A stretch of DNA of 64,000 bases from the NCBI RefSeq assembly GCF_014650435.1, contig NZ_BMUY01000009.1, forward strand, positions 310,001 through 374,000, given 5' to 3'. The notes under the pieces are model-generated. The model saw nothing but the letters and a program-made list of their open reading frames with translations. It made no database searches and had not been told where the DNA came from. Below, one piece after another: positions 39,252 through 46,920 of the stretch. The position numbers and the translations under genes were made by a program. Source of the DNA: Streptomyces tendae. GTDB lineage: Bacteria > Actinomycetota > Actinomycetes > Streptomycetales > Streptomycetaceae. Position 1 is the stretch's first letter, and each line of letters opens with the position of its first letter.

Positions 39252-39704
39252 GTGCTGAACGATCTCGACGAACGCATCGTGCACGCCCTCGCCGAGGACG
39301 CCCGCCGCTCCTACGCGGACATCGGGCAGTCGGTCGGCCTCTCCGCGCCCGCCGTGAAACGGCGCGTGGACCGGCTGCGCGCCACCGGCGCCATCACCGG
39401 CTTCACCGTACGGGTCGACCCCGCCGCGCTCGGCTGGGAGACCGAGGGTTTCGTCGAGATCTTCTGCCGCCGCAACACCTCGCCCGAGACCATCCAGCGC
39501 GGCCTGGAGCGCTACCAGGAGGTCGTGGCCGCGTCCACCGTCACCGGGGACGCGGACGCGGTCGCCCAGGTCTTCGCCTCCGACATGCGGCACTTCGAGC
39601 GGGTCCTGGAGCGGATCGCCGGGGAGCCGTTCGTGGAGCGCACCAAGTCCGTCCTGGTGCTCTCGCCGCTGCTGCGGCGCTTCTCGTCGGGCTCGCCCAC
39701 GTAA
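39252..39704 (+). CDS. Lrp/AsnC-family transcription regulator
   Basis: This 150-residue protein has an N-terminal helix-turn-helix (LNDLDERIVHALAEDARRSY then SVGLSAPAVKRRVDRL) and a C-terminal RAM effector domain (VTGDADAVAQVFASDMRHFE). Such proteins sense amino acids and control their own neighbourhood. It is co-transcribed with the permease and lies between two promoters that share three CGCAA sites, so it is the obvious candidate regulator of uptake and breakdown of a basic amino acid. Confidence 0.93.
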   Translation: MLNDLDERIVHALAEDARRSYADIGQSVGLSAPAVKRRVDRLRATGAITGFTVRVDPAALGWETEGFVEIFCRRNTSPETIQRGLERYQEVVAASTVTGDADAVAQVFASDMRHFERVLERIAGEPFVERTKSVLVLSPLLRRFSSGSPT

Positions 39705-39732
39705 TCCCATGGGCAGGACGCCGGCCGGCGTC

Positions 39733-39852
39733 TAGCATCGGTGCCATGAGCCGACGACATTGATCCACCCGCGCCACCCGTAGCGCCTCCTCCCGAGGGC
39801 CGCCCCGGACGCCGTACCTCCGGTGTCCGATCCGCCCCCTCGGGAAGGCCTC
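39733..39852 (+). promoter_or_regulatory. Leader with mini-ORF MSRRH and ribosome-site-masking hairpin
   Basis: TAGCAT (39733-39738) could be a -10 box placing the RNA 5' end at ATG 39746. This ATG opens a five-codon frame, MSRRH (39746-39763). Downstream, TCCCGAGGG (39791-39799) pairs perfectly with CCCTCGGGA (39837-39845), covering part of the GGGAAGG ribosome site (39842-39848) of the MFS gene. An inner GGACGCC/GGTGTCC hairpin (39807-39828) stacks inside it. The layout resembles translational attenuators of efflux genes. It is unproven. Confidence 0.4.
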
Positions 39853-41100
39853 ATGACCGTCTCACCCACGCCCTCACCCGCGCGTGCCGCCACCGTGTCC
39901 ACCGGCAGCCGTCGGCTTGTGCGCACGCTGTACGCCTCCGCGTTCTGCGACGAGTTCGTCCTGCTCTACCCGGTGTACGCGCTGCTGTTCAGCGACACCG
40001 GCCTGTCCGTCTGGCAGATGGCCTCGCTGTTCGCCCTGTGGTCGCTGACCGGTGTCCTGCTCGAGGTGCCCTCCGGCGTCTGGGCCGATGCCGTCTCCCG
40101 GCGGCTGCTGCTGATCCTCGGCCCGCTGCTCACCGCGGCCGGCTTCGCCCTGTGGGTGCTCGTGCCCTCCTACGGTGCCTTCGCGCTCGGCTTCCTGCTG
40201 TGGGGCGCCGGCGGCGCGCTCGGCTCGGGCGCGCTGGAAGCACTCGTCTACGACGAACTCGACCGGGCCGGCGCGGCCGGCCACTACGCCCGCGTCATGG
40301 GCCGGGCCCGCGCGATCGGCATCGCCGCGACCATGTCCGCCATGGGCCTGGCCGGTCCCGTGTTCGCCTGGGGCGGCTACGACGCGGTGGGCGCCGCGAG
40401 TGTCCTCGCCTGTCTGACCGCGGCCGCGGTGGCGACCCGCTTCCCCGAGCACCGCACCCCCTCCGGCGACGGCGAACGCTGGTCGGCGACCCTGCGCGCG
40501 GGACTCGCCGACGCCCGCGCCGACCGGTCCGTGCGCGGCGCGCTGCTCCTCGTACCGGCCGTGACCGCGGTGTGGGGCGCGCTCGACGAGTACACCCCGC
40601 TGCTGGCGAGCGACACCGGTGTGGCGCCGGAGAGCGTGCCCTGGCTGCTGCTGATGATCTGGGCCGGGGCCACGGCGGGAAGCCTGCTGGCCGGGGCGGC
40701 GGAGCGGCTGACCACCAACGGGTTCGCCGCCCTGCTCACCGGTTCCGCGCTCGCCCTGGCCGTCGGCGGCCTGGCCGGCACACCCGCCGCCCTGATCCTG
40801 GTGGCACTCGCCTTCGGCGGCTTCCAGCTCGCCACCGTGCTGGCCGACGCCCGCCTCCAGCAGCGCATCGACGACACCGGGCGGGCCACTCTGACCTCGG
40901 TCGCCGGCCTCGGCACCGAACTGGGCAACCTCGCCACCTACGGCGCCTATGCGGCGGCGTCCACGGCATGGGGCCACGGCACCGCCTTCGCACTGTCCGC
41001 GGTGCCGTACGTCCTGACGGCGCTGCTGCTGGCCGGCGCCGTCAGGACCGCTGCCGGGGCCCTCCGGGCACGATGTCGCAGTCGCCGGTCCCTTCCCTGA
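39853..41100 (+). CDS. MFS transporter
   Basis: This 415-residue protein has about 12 membrane helices. Motif A appears as LLEVPSGVWADAVSRRLLL between helices 2 and 3. The ATG at 39853 follows GGGAAGG closely. The family exports drugs or metabolites, and this member's substrate is unknown. It sits between the Lrp gene and the DavA-like gene. Its leader RNA could control its translation, while the operator array beyond its end probably belongs to the next gene. Confidence 0.85.
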   Translation: MTVSPTPSPARAATVSTGSRRLVRTLYASAFCDEFVLLYPVYALLFSDTGLSVWQMASLFALWSLTGVLLEVPSGVWADAVSRRLLLILGPLLTAAGFALWVLVPSYGAFALGFLLWGAGGALGSGALEALVYDELDRAGAAGHYARVMGRARAIGIAATMSAMGLAGPVFAWGGYDAVGAASVLACLTAAAVATRFPEHRTPSGDGERWSATLRAGLADARADRSVRGALLLVPAVTAVWGALDEYTPLLASDTGVAPESVPWLLLMIWAGATAGSLLAGAAERLTTNGFAALLTGSALALAVGGLAGTPAALILVALAFGGFQLATVLADARLQQRIDDTGRATLTSVAGLGTELGNLATYGAYAAASTAWGHGTAFALSAVPYVLTALLLAGAVRTAAGALRARCRSRRSLP

Positions 41101-41152
41101 CCTTCTGGAACGGCGCAGCCCCCACGTACTGGGGCAGCTGTGCCGTCAGGGG

Positions 41153-41250
41153 CGCAACGAATCGCCGCGGGGTGCCGTACGCACGCAACGATCCGCTCAC
41201 GGGCGCGCAACAGGTCCGTCTTGTCCGGCCGAGTCCGCCGACCGTACGGT
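41153..41250 (+). promoter_or_regulatory. Promoter of DavA/DavB-like genes with three phased CGCAA sites
   Basis: CGCAACGA lies at 41153-41160 and 41184-41191, and CGCAACA at 41206-41212, with spacings of 31 and 22 bases. TTGTCC (41221-41226), 18 bases, TACGGT (41245-41250) follows with its -35 exactly 15 bases after the third site begins. The site order, spacing and promoter distance match the permease promoter at 37501-37595. Confidence 0.6.
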
Positions 41251-41293
41251 CTATCTGGCCCCCGAACCCCCTTCCCTCCGGTGAGGAACACGC

Positions 41294-42082
41294 ATGCGCA
41301 CCGCCCTGCTCCAGAGCTCCGGCCGCCCCGGTTCCACCGCCGAGAACCTCAAGGTCCTCGACGAGGCCGCGGGCCGTGCCGCCGCCGCGGGCGCCGCGCT
41401 GCTCGTCACCTCCGAGCTGTTCCTGACCGGGTACGCCATCGGCGACGACATCGGCGTCCTCGCCGAGCCCGCCGACGGCGACGCGGCCGACGCGGTCGCG
41501 GAGATCACCGGGCGCCACGGCCTCGCGATCGCCTACGGCTACCCGGAGCGGGCCGGTGAGCGCGTCTACAACTCCGTTCAGCTGATCTCCGCCGACGGCA
41601 CCCGGCTGGCCGGCTACCGCAAGACCCACCTCTTCGGCTGCTTCGAGCGCGACCACTTCACGCCCGGGGAGGAGCCCGTCGTCCAGGCCGAGCTGAACGG
41701 CGTCACCGTCGGCCTGATGATCTGCTATGACGTGGAGTTCCCGGAGAACGTCCGTGCCCACGCCCTGGCCGGCACCGACCTGCTGCTCGTCCCGACGGCG
41801 CAGATGCACCCGTTCCAGTTCGTCGCCGAGTCCGTCGTGCCGGTGCGGGCCTTCGAGAACCAGATGTACGTCGCGTACGTCAACCGCGTCGGCCACGAGG
41901 GCGAGTTCGAGTTCGTCGGCCTGTCCACCCTCGCGGGGCCGGACGGCATCGCCCGCGCCAGGGCGGGGCACGCCGAGGAACTGGTCCTGGCCGACGTCGA
42001 CCCGGCCTTCCTGGCTGCCTCGCGCGAGGCCAACCCGTACCTGCGGGACCGTCGCCCCGGCCTCTACGGCGCCCTCGCCTGA
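41294..42082 (+). CDS. Nitrilase-superfamily amidase, DavA-like (5-aminovaleramidase or 4-guanidinobutyramidase)
   Basis: This 262-residue carbon-nitrogen hydrolase has the triad Glu41 (TSELFLTGY), Lys110 (YRKTHLFG) and Cys144 (MICYDVEFPEN). From memory it closely resembles Pseudomonas putida DavA in length and blocks (AYGYPER, YNSVQLI, DVEFPEN). That enzyme hydrolyses 5-aminovaleramide to 5-aminovalerate and ammonia. The DavB-like monooxygenase that would make its substrate starts 57 bases downstream. If the start substrate is arginine, the amide would be 4-guanidinobutyramide. Confidence 0.85.
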   Translation: MRTALLQSSGRPGSTAENLKVLDEAAGRAAAAGAALLVTSELFLTGYAIGDDIGVLAEPADGDAADAVAEITGRHGLAIAYGYPERAGERVYNSVQLISADGTRLAGYRKTHLFGCFERDHFTPGEEPVVQAELNGVTVGLMICYDVEFPENVRAHALAGTDLLLVPTAQMHPFQFVAESVVPVRAFENQMYVAYVNRVGHEGEFEFVGLSTLAGPDGIARARAGHAEELVLADVDPAFLAASREANPYLRDRRPGLYGALA

Positions 42083-42139
42083 GCCGCGAACCGCGCGCCC
42101 CGACCCCACCGTTCCACCCGTGCAAGGAGTCCGTACCCC

Positions 42140-43837
42140 ATGACGTCCACCGTGCCCAACGCGATCGAGCACGCAGACGAGCAGCAGCCGCCGATCACCA
42201 TGTTCGGGCCGGACTTCCCGTACGCGTACGACGACTTCCTCGCGCACCCCGCCGGACTCGGCCAGATACCCGCCACCGCACACGGCACCGAGGTCGCCGT
42301 CATCGGCGGCGGCCTGTCCGGCGTCGTGGCCGCCTACGAGCTGATGAAGATGGGCCTCAAGCCCGTCGTCTACGAGGCCGACCGGATCGGCGGCCGGCTG
42401 CGCACCGTCGGCTTCGACGGCTGCGACCCCTCGCTCACCGCCGAGATGGGCGCGATGCGCTTCCCGCCGTCCTCCACCGCCCTCCAGCACTACATCGACC
42501 TGGTGGGTCTGGAGACTCGGGCGTTCCCCAACCCGCTGGCCGAGGCGACCCCCTCGACCGTCGTGGACCTCAAGGGCGAGTCGCACTACGCCGAGACGCT
42601 CGACGACCTGCCGCAGGTCTACCGGGACGTGGCCGAAGCCTGGGCGAAGTGCCTCGAAGAGGGCGCCGACTTCTCCGACATGAACCGCGCCCTGCGCGAG
42701 CGCGACGTCCCTCGTATCCGAAAGATCTGGGCGAAGCTGGTCGAGAAGCTCGACAACCAGACCTTCTACGGCTTCCTCTGCGACTCCGAGGCGTTCAAGT
42801 CCTTCCGGCACCGCGAGATCTTCGGCCAGGTCGGCTTCGGCACCGGCGGCTGGGACACCGACTTCCCCAACTCCATCCTGGAGATCCTCCGCGTCGTCTA
42901 CACCGAGGCCGACGACCACCACCGCGGCATCGTCGGCGGCTCCCAGCAGCTACCGCTGAGGCTCTGGGAGCGCGAGCCGGAGAAGATCGTCCACTGGCCG
43001 CACGGCACCTCGCTGAAGTCCCTGCACGTGGACGGCGAGCCCCGCCCGGCCGTGACCCGGCTGAACCGCACCGCCGGCAACCGCATCACCGTGACCGACG
43101 CGGACGGCGACATCCGCACGTACCGGGCGGCGATCTTCACCGCCCAGTCCTGGATGCTGCTCTCGAAGATCGCCTGCGACGACTCGCTCTTCCCGATCGA
43201 CCACTGGACCGCGATCGAGCGGACCCACTACATGGAGTCCAGCAAGCTCTTCGTGCCCGTGGACCGGCCCTTCTGGCTCGACAAGGACGAGGTCACCGGC
43301 CGGGACGTCATGTCGATGACGCTCACCGACCGGATGACCCGCGGCACCTACCTCCTCGACGACGGCCCGGACAGGCCCGCCGTCATCTGCCTCTCCTACA
43401 CCTGGTGCGACGACAGCCTGAAGTGGCTGCCGCTGTCCGCGAACGAGCGGATGGAGGTCATGCTGAAGTCGCTCGGCGAGATCTACCCGAAGGTCGACAT
43501 CCGGAAGCACGTCATCGGCAACCCGGTGACGGTCTCCTGGGAGAACGAGCCCTACTTCATGGGCGCGTTCAAGGCCAACCTGCCCGGCCACTACCGCTAC
43601 CAGCGCCGCCTGTTCACGCACTTCATGCAGGAGCGGCTGCCCGAGGACAAGCGGGGCATCTTCCTCGCCGGCGACGACATCTCCTGGACGGCCGGCTGGG
43701 CCGAGGGCGCCGTCCAGACCGCGCTGAACGCGGTCTGGGGCGTCATGCACCACCTCGGCGGCGAGACCGACGCGACCAACCCCGGCCCCGGCGACCTGTA
43801 CGAGGAGATCGCGCCCGTGGAACTCCCCGAGGATTAG
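42140..43837 (+). CDS. Flavin-dependent L-amino acid 2-monooxygenase, DavB-like (lysine or arginine)
   Basis: This 565-residue FAD enzyme of the amine oxidase fold has the dinucleotide site VAVIGGGLSGVVAAYELMKM (about residues 51-72) and VVYEADRIGGRLRT. The C-terminal FAD motif is IFLAGDDISWTAGWAEGAVQ. It matches remembered P. putida lysine 2-monooxygenase in long blocks (FGPDFPYAYDDF, HPAGLG, FGQVGFGTGGWDTDFPNS), which also separates it from simple amino acid oxidases. The reaction gives an amide, CO2 and water. Streptomycetes have also been reported to contain arginine 2-monooxygenase, so Lys versus Arg is open. Confidence 0.85.
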   Translation: MTSTVPNAIEHADEQQPPITMFGPDFPYAYDDFLAHPAGLGQIPATAHGTEVAVIGGGLSGVVAAYELMKMGLKPVVYEADRIGGRLRTVGFDGCDPSLTAEMGAMRFPPSSTALQHYIDLVGLETRAFPNPLAEATPSTVVDLKGESHYAETLDDLPQVYRDVAEAWAKCLEEGADFSDMNRALRERDVPRIRKIWAKLVEKLDNQTFYGFLCDSEAFKSFRHREIFGQVGFGTGGWDTDFPNSILEILRVVYTEADDHHRGIVGGSQQLPLRLWEREPEKIVHWPHGTSLKSLHVDGEPRPAVTRLNRTAGNRITVTDADGDIRTYRAAIFTAQSWMLLSKIACDDSLFPIDHWTAIERTHYMESSKLFVPVDRPFWLDKDEVTGRDVMSMTLTDRMTRGTYLLDDGPDRPAVICLSYTWCDDSLKWLPLSANERMEVMLKSLGEIYPKVDIRKHVIGNPVTVSWENEPYFMGAFKANLPGHYRYQRRLFTHFMQERLPEDKRGIFLAGDDISWTAGWAEGAVQTALNAVWGVMHHLGGETDATNPGPGDLYEEIAPVELPED

Positions 43838-43859
43838 TAGGGCGTCTCCGCCCGGCGGC

Positions 43860-44792
43860 CTAGACCCCGGCGGCCCTGGCCTTCTCGTAGACCAGGGCGG
43901 CGACGTCCTTGAGTTCCTCGGCGTCGCGCGTGGTGCTCTGCAGGTCGACGAGGATCTCGTCCAGGCCGATCTCGGCGTGCGCGGCTAGGTCCTCGACGAT
44001 CTGGTCGACGCCGCCCTGGAAGGGACGGCGGTCGGAGCCCTCGTAGTTCTTCCTGCTGTAGCGGGTGTTGACCCGCAGCACCGTCCGGATCGGTTCGGTG
44101 CGGCCCCGTTCGGCGGCCAGCTCCCGCAGCTCCCGCCACTGCTCGGCGACGGTCTCGGCGCCCATGCCGGTCGGCAGCCAGCCGTCGGCGTGGTCGACCA
44201 GGCGGCGCCGGGCCCGGCCGCTGTTGCCGGCCGCCAGCAGGATCGGGATCGGCCGGGCGGGCTTGGGGCCGACCACCGCGGACGCGATCTTCGTGACCTC
44301 GCCGTCGTACACCACCGGGTCCGGTCCCCACACCGCCCGGCACACCCCGATCAGCTCGTCCAGGGCGGCGCCGCGCTCGGCGAACGGCCGTACGGACGCC
44401 GCCGCGTACTCGTCGTGCGACCAGCCGGTGCCGAAGCCCGCCACCACCCGGCCGCCGCTCGCCGCGTCCAGCGAGGCCAGTGTCTTGGCGAGCTGGAAGG
44501 GCACGTGCAGCGGGGCGACCAGCACGCTTGTGCCCAGCCGGGCCCGTTCGGTGACCGCGGCGGCGAGGGCGAGGGTGACCAGCGGCTCCGCCACACTCCG
44601 GTACGTGTCCGGCCAGGGCAGGCCCTTGACGCCGTACAGGCCCTGGGTCGCGGGCTCCGGGAACAGGGCGCGTTCGAACACCCACAGGCTTTCGTAGCCC
44701 GTCCGTTCCGCCGCGCGCGCCACGTCGGGGACGTCCTTGCCGAGGTCGTACTGCCGCATCTGGGGGAGGCCGAGTCCGAGACGGGTCGTCAT
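43860..44792 (-). CDS. Luciferase-like (probable F420-dependent) oxidoreductase
   Basis: This 310-residue TIM-barrel protein starts at the ATG at 44792, eight bases after AAGGAG. It begins TTRLGLGLPQMRQYDLG and has LGTSVLVAPLHVPFQLAK, GRVVAGFGTGWSHDEY and KPARPIPILLAAGNS, all typical of LLM-class oxidoreductases that use F420 in actinobacteria. The substrate is unknown. It converges with the DavB-like gene with a 22-base gap and no strong terminator. Confidence 0.87.
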   Translation of the reverse strand: MTTRLGLGLPQMRQYDLGKDVPDVARAAERTGYESLWVFERALFPEPATQGLYGVKGLPWPDTYRSVAEPLVTLALAAAVTERARLGTSVLVAPLHVPFQLAKTLASLDAASGGRVVAGFGTGWSHDEYAAASVRPFAERGAALDELIGVCRAVWGPDPVVYDGEVTKIASAVVGPKPARPIPILLAAGNSGRARRRLVDHADGWLPTGMGAETVAEQWRELRELAAERGRTEPIRTVLRVNTRYSRKNYEGSDRRPFQGGVDQIVEDLAAHAEIGLDEILVDLQSTTRDAEELKDVAALVYEKARAAGV

Positions 44793-44913
44793 GCCGGGTG
44801 CTCCTTCGCAGTCGGGGTGCGATGTTGCCCTTGGTTCCAACCGGTTTCAACGTACAACGAACGTACGGATGTTCCGGACGAGCACGGCGGAGCCGCGGCG
44901 GGAACCGGCCGGA

Positions 44914-45609
44914 TCAGTCCGGCAGCGGGGTGAGCAGCATGCGGCCCGCGAAGCCCACCGCGGCGTCCAGCCGTTCGGTGAACTCTCCGGCGATGTCGGG
45001 CAGTCGGCGCAGCGCCCACAGGGCGCGCGCCGCCGCCCAGGCGGCCTCGCGGGCGCGCTCCAGGCTCCAGGAGCCCAGCAGATGGGTCAGCGGGTCGGCG
45101 ATCTGCAGGAGGTCGGGGCCCGGCATCAGCTCGTCGCGGATGCGCTCCTCCAGCGAGACGAGGAGATCGCCCACGCGGTCGAACTCGTCCTCCAGCTCGA
45201 CGGGTTCGCAGCCGCGCGTACGACAGGTGTCCACCACGGCCAGCGCGAGGTCGTGGCCGATGTGCGCGTTGATGCCCGCCAGCGCGAACTGCAGCGGCCG
45301 TACTTCGGGATGGCGGCGGAACTGGAACAGGGGGCGCCAGCAGGCGGGCGGACGGCGGTCCTCCTCCGCCGCGTCCACGGCGGCCAGGTAGCGCTCCGCG
45401 AACCGTACGTCCAGCGCGGTCGCGGCCGAGGCGTCCGCGAACCGGCCGCCGTCGATGTGCAGGGCGACGGTCTCCGTGACGGCCAGGTAGACGCGGTTGA
45501 AGACCGCCACGCCGTCCCGGGCCGGCAGCGCCGTGTCGAGGGCGCGCATCCGGGACAGGACGGTGTCCACCGTCAAGGCGGCCGTCGGGACTTGCTCGCA
45601 GTGCGCCAT
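44914..45609 (-). CDS. DUF5995-family protein
   Basis: This 231-residue protein is probably all-helical. The block LAGINAHIGHDLALAVV is the signature I associate with DUF5995, and no catalytic role is known. The His residues in it could bind metal. It is a single gene, divergent from the GH6 gene upstream. Confidence 0.75.
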   Translation of the reverse strand: MAHCEQVPTAALTVDTVLSRMRALDTALPARDGVAVFNRVYLAVTETVALHIDGGRFADASAATALDVRFAERYLAAVDAAEEDRRPPACWRPLFQFRRHPEVRPLQFALAGINAHIGHDLALAVVDTCRTRGCEPVELEDEFDRVGDLLVSLEERIRDELMPGPDLLQIADPLTHLLGSWSLERAREAAWAAARALWALRRLPDIAGEFTERLDAAVGFAGRMLLTPLPD

Positions 45610-45711
45610 GGCGGCAGCGTCGCAGCTTTAGGCTGGCCGTCGTGCCGGCGGGCCCGACGCTTCCCCAGAACGGGGGAACGCGCCCGCCGCGCGGGGGAGG
45701 GGGATCCGTAC

Positions 45712-46920
45712 GTGTCAGGCCTTCGCGCCCGGCGTCTGGCCGCCCGCAGGACCGAGCGCAGGCGTGCCGCCGCCCGCGGCGCGATGGCCGCGGCGGCGTC
45801 CGTCGTCGTCGCGGTGGGCACCGCGACCGGCCTGCTGACCGCGCTCGGCGGCGACGACGGCGGCGGTGCCGACCGGGCCGGGCCGCAGGCGAGCCGCTCG
45901 GTGCGGCTGGACGCCCTGCCCGTCTCCCCGTCCCCGTCCTCGACCTCGTCCCCGTCGGCGGAGCCGTCGCGCTCCGCGTCGCCGTCCCCGACCGCACGGC
46001 GGGCGACGCCCAGCCCTTCGCCGAAGCGGACCCCGGCGCAGCAGGAACCCCGGCCCAGCACCGGGCTCTACCGGCACCCCGACTCCCAGGTGCTCGACTG
46101 GGTCCGGGCCCACCCCGGCGACCCGCGCCAGGACGTCATCGCGTCCCGGATCGCCGGGTACCCGGCCGCCGTCTGGTTCACCGACCACACTCCGGCCACC
46201 ATCACCGCCCGGGTCCGCGCCGTGACCTCCGCGGGCGCCGCCCAGGGCCGGGTGCCGGTCCTCGTGCCGTACGCGATACCCGACCGGGACTGCGGCGGCC
46301 ACTCCGAGGGCGGCGCGCCCGGCCTCGACGCCTACGACGCCTGGATCGACCGGTTCGCCGCCGGGCTGGGCTCGGGCGAGGTGATCGTCGTGCTGGAACC
46401 GGACTCGGTCGCCCAGTCCGAGTGCCTGTCCGCCGGTGAGCGCGCCGACCGCTTCGCCTCCCTGGCCCGGGCCGGACGGGTCATCAAGGACGCCGACCCG
46501 GCCGCCCGGGTGTACTACGACGCGGGGCACTCCGGCTGGCACGCGCCCGCCCAGCAGGCGGCCTGGCTGAAACAGGCCGGTGCGGCCTCCGCCGACTCCT
46601 CCGACGGCGTCTTCAGCAACGTCTCCAACTTCCACACCACCGCCGACGAGGTCGCCTACGACCGCGCGGTCCTCGACTCCCTGGGCGGTCCGCCGAGCCT
46701 CGGCGCCGTCATCGACACCAGTCGCAACGGCAACGGCGCCCCGTCCGACGGGCAGTGGTGCGACCCGGCCGGCCGCAAGCTCGGCCGCGCACCGACCCTC
46801 ACCACCGGCATGGGGCGCATCGACGCCTACCTGTGGGTCAAGCTGCCCGGGGAGTCGGACGGCTGCCGGGGCGAGCCGGGGACGTTCACGCCCTCGTACG
46901 CCTACGACCTGGCGCGCTGA
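45712..46920 (+). CDS. Glycoside hydrolase family 6 (endoglucanase/cellobiohydrolase), exported
   Basis: This 402-residue protein starts at GTG 45712, nine bases after GGGGGAGGGGG. A basic N-terminus with several Arg pairs is followed by a hydrophobic stretch (AMAAAASVVVAVGTATGLL, about residues 23-45), either a Tat/Sec signal or a membrane anchor. A Ser/Pro/Thr linker runs to about residue 120. The GH6 domain shows YAIPDRDCGG (acid Asp193), VVLEPDSVAQ (Asp231), IDTSRNGNG and PGESDG (Asp383), so the catalytic set is complete. It likely cuts beta-1,4-glucan outside the cell. No cellulose-binding module is attached. Confidence 0.88.
   Translation: MSGLRARRLAARRTERRRAAARGAMAAAASVVVAVGTATGLLTALGGDDGGGADRAGPQASRSVRLDALPVSPSPSSTSSPSAEPSRSASPSPTARRATPSPSPKRTPAQQEPRPSTGLYRHPDSQVLDWVRAHPGDPRQDVIASRIAGYPAAVWFTDHTPATITARVRAVTSAGAAQGRVPVLVPYAIPDRDCGGHSEGGAPGLDAYDAWIDRFAAGLGSGEVIVVLEPDSVAQSECLSAGERADRFASLARAGRVIKDADPAARVYYDAGHSGWHAPAQQAAWLKQAGAASADSSDGVFSNVSNFHTTADEVAYDRAVLDSLGGPPSLGAVIDTSRNGNGAPSDGQWCDPAGRKLGRAPTLTTGMGRIDAYLWVKLPGESDGCRGEPGTFTPSYAYDLAR

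Noticed and set aside
41294..43837. Indole-acetamide (IaaM/IaaH) auxin pathway
   Set aside because: The amidase belongs to the nitrilase superfamily, not the amidase-signature family of IaaH. The flavoenzyme matches lysine 2-monooxygenase blocks better. Tryptophan as substrate is not excluded.
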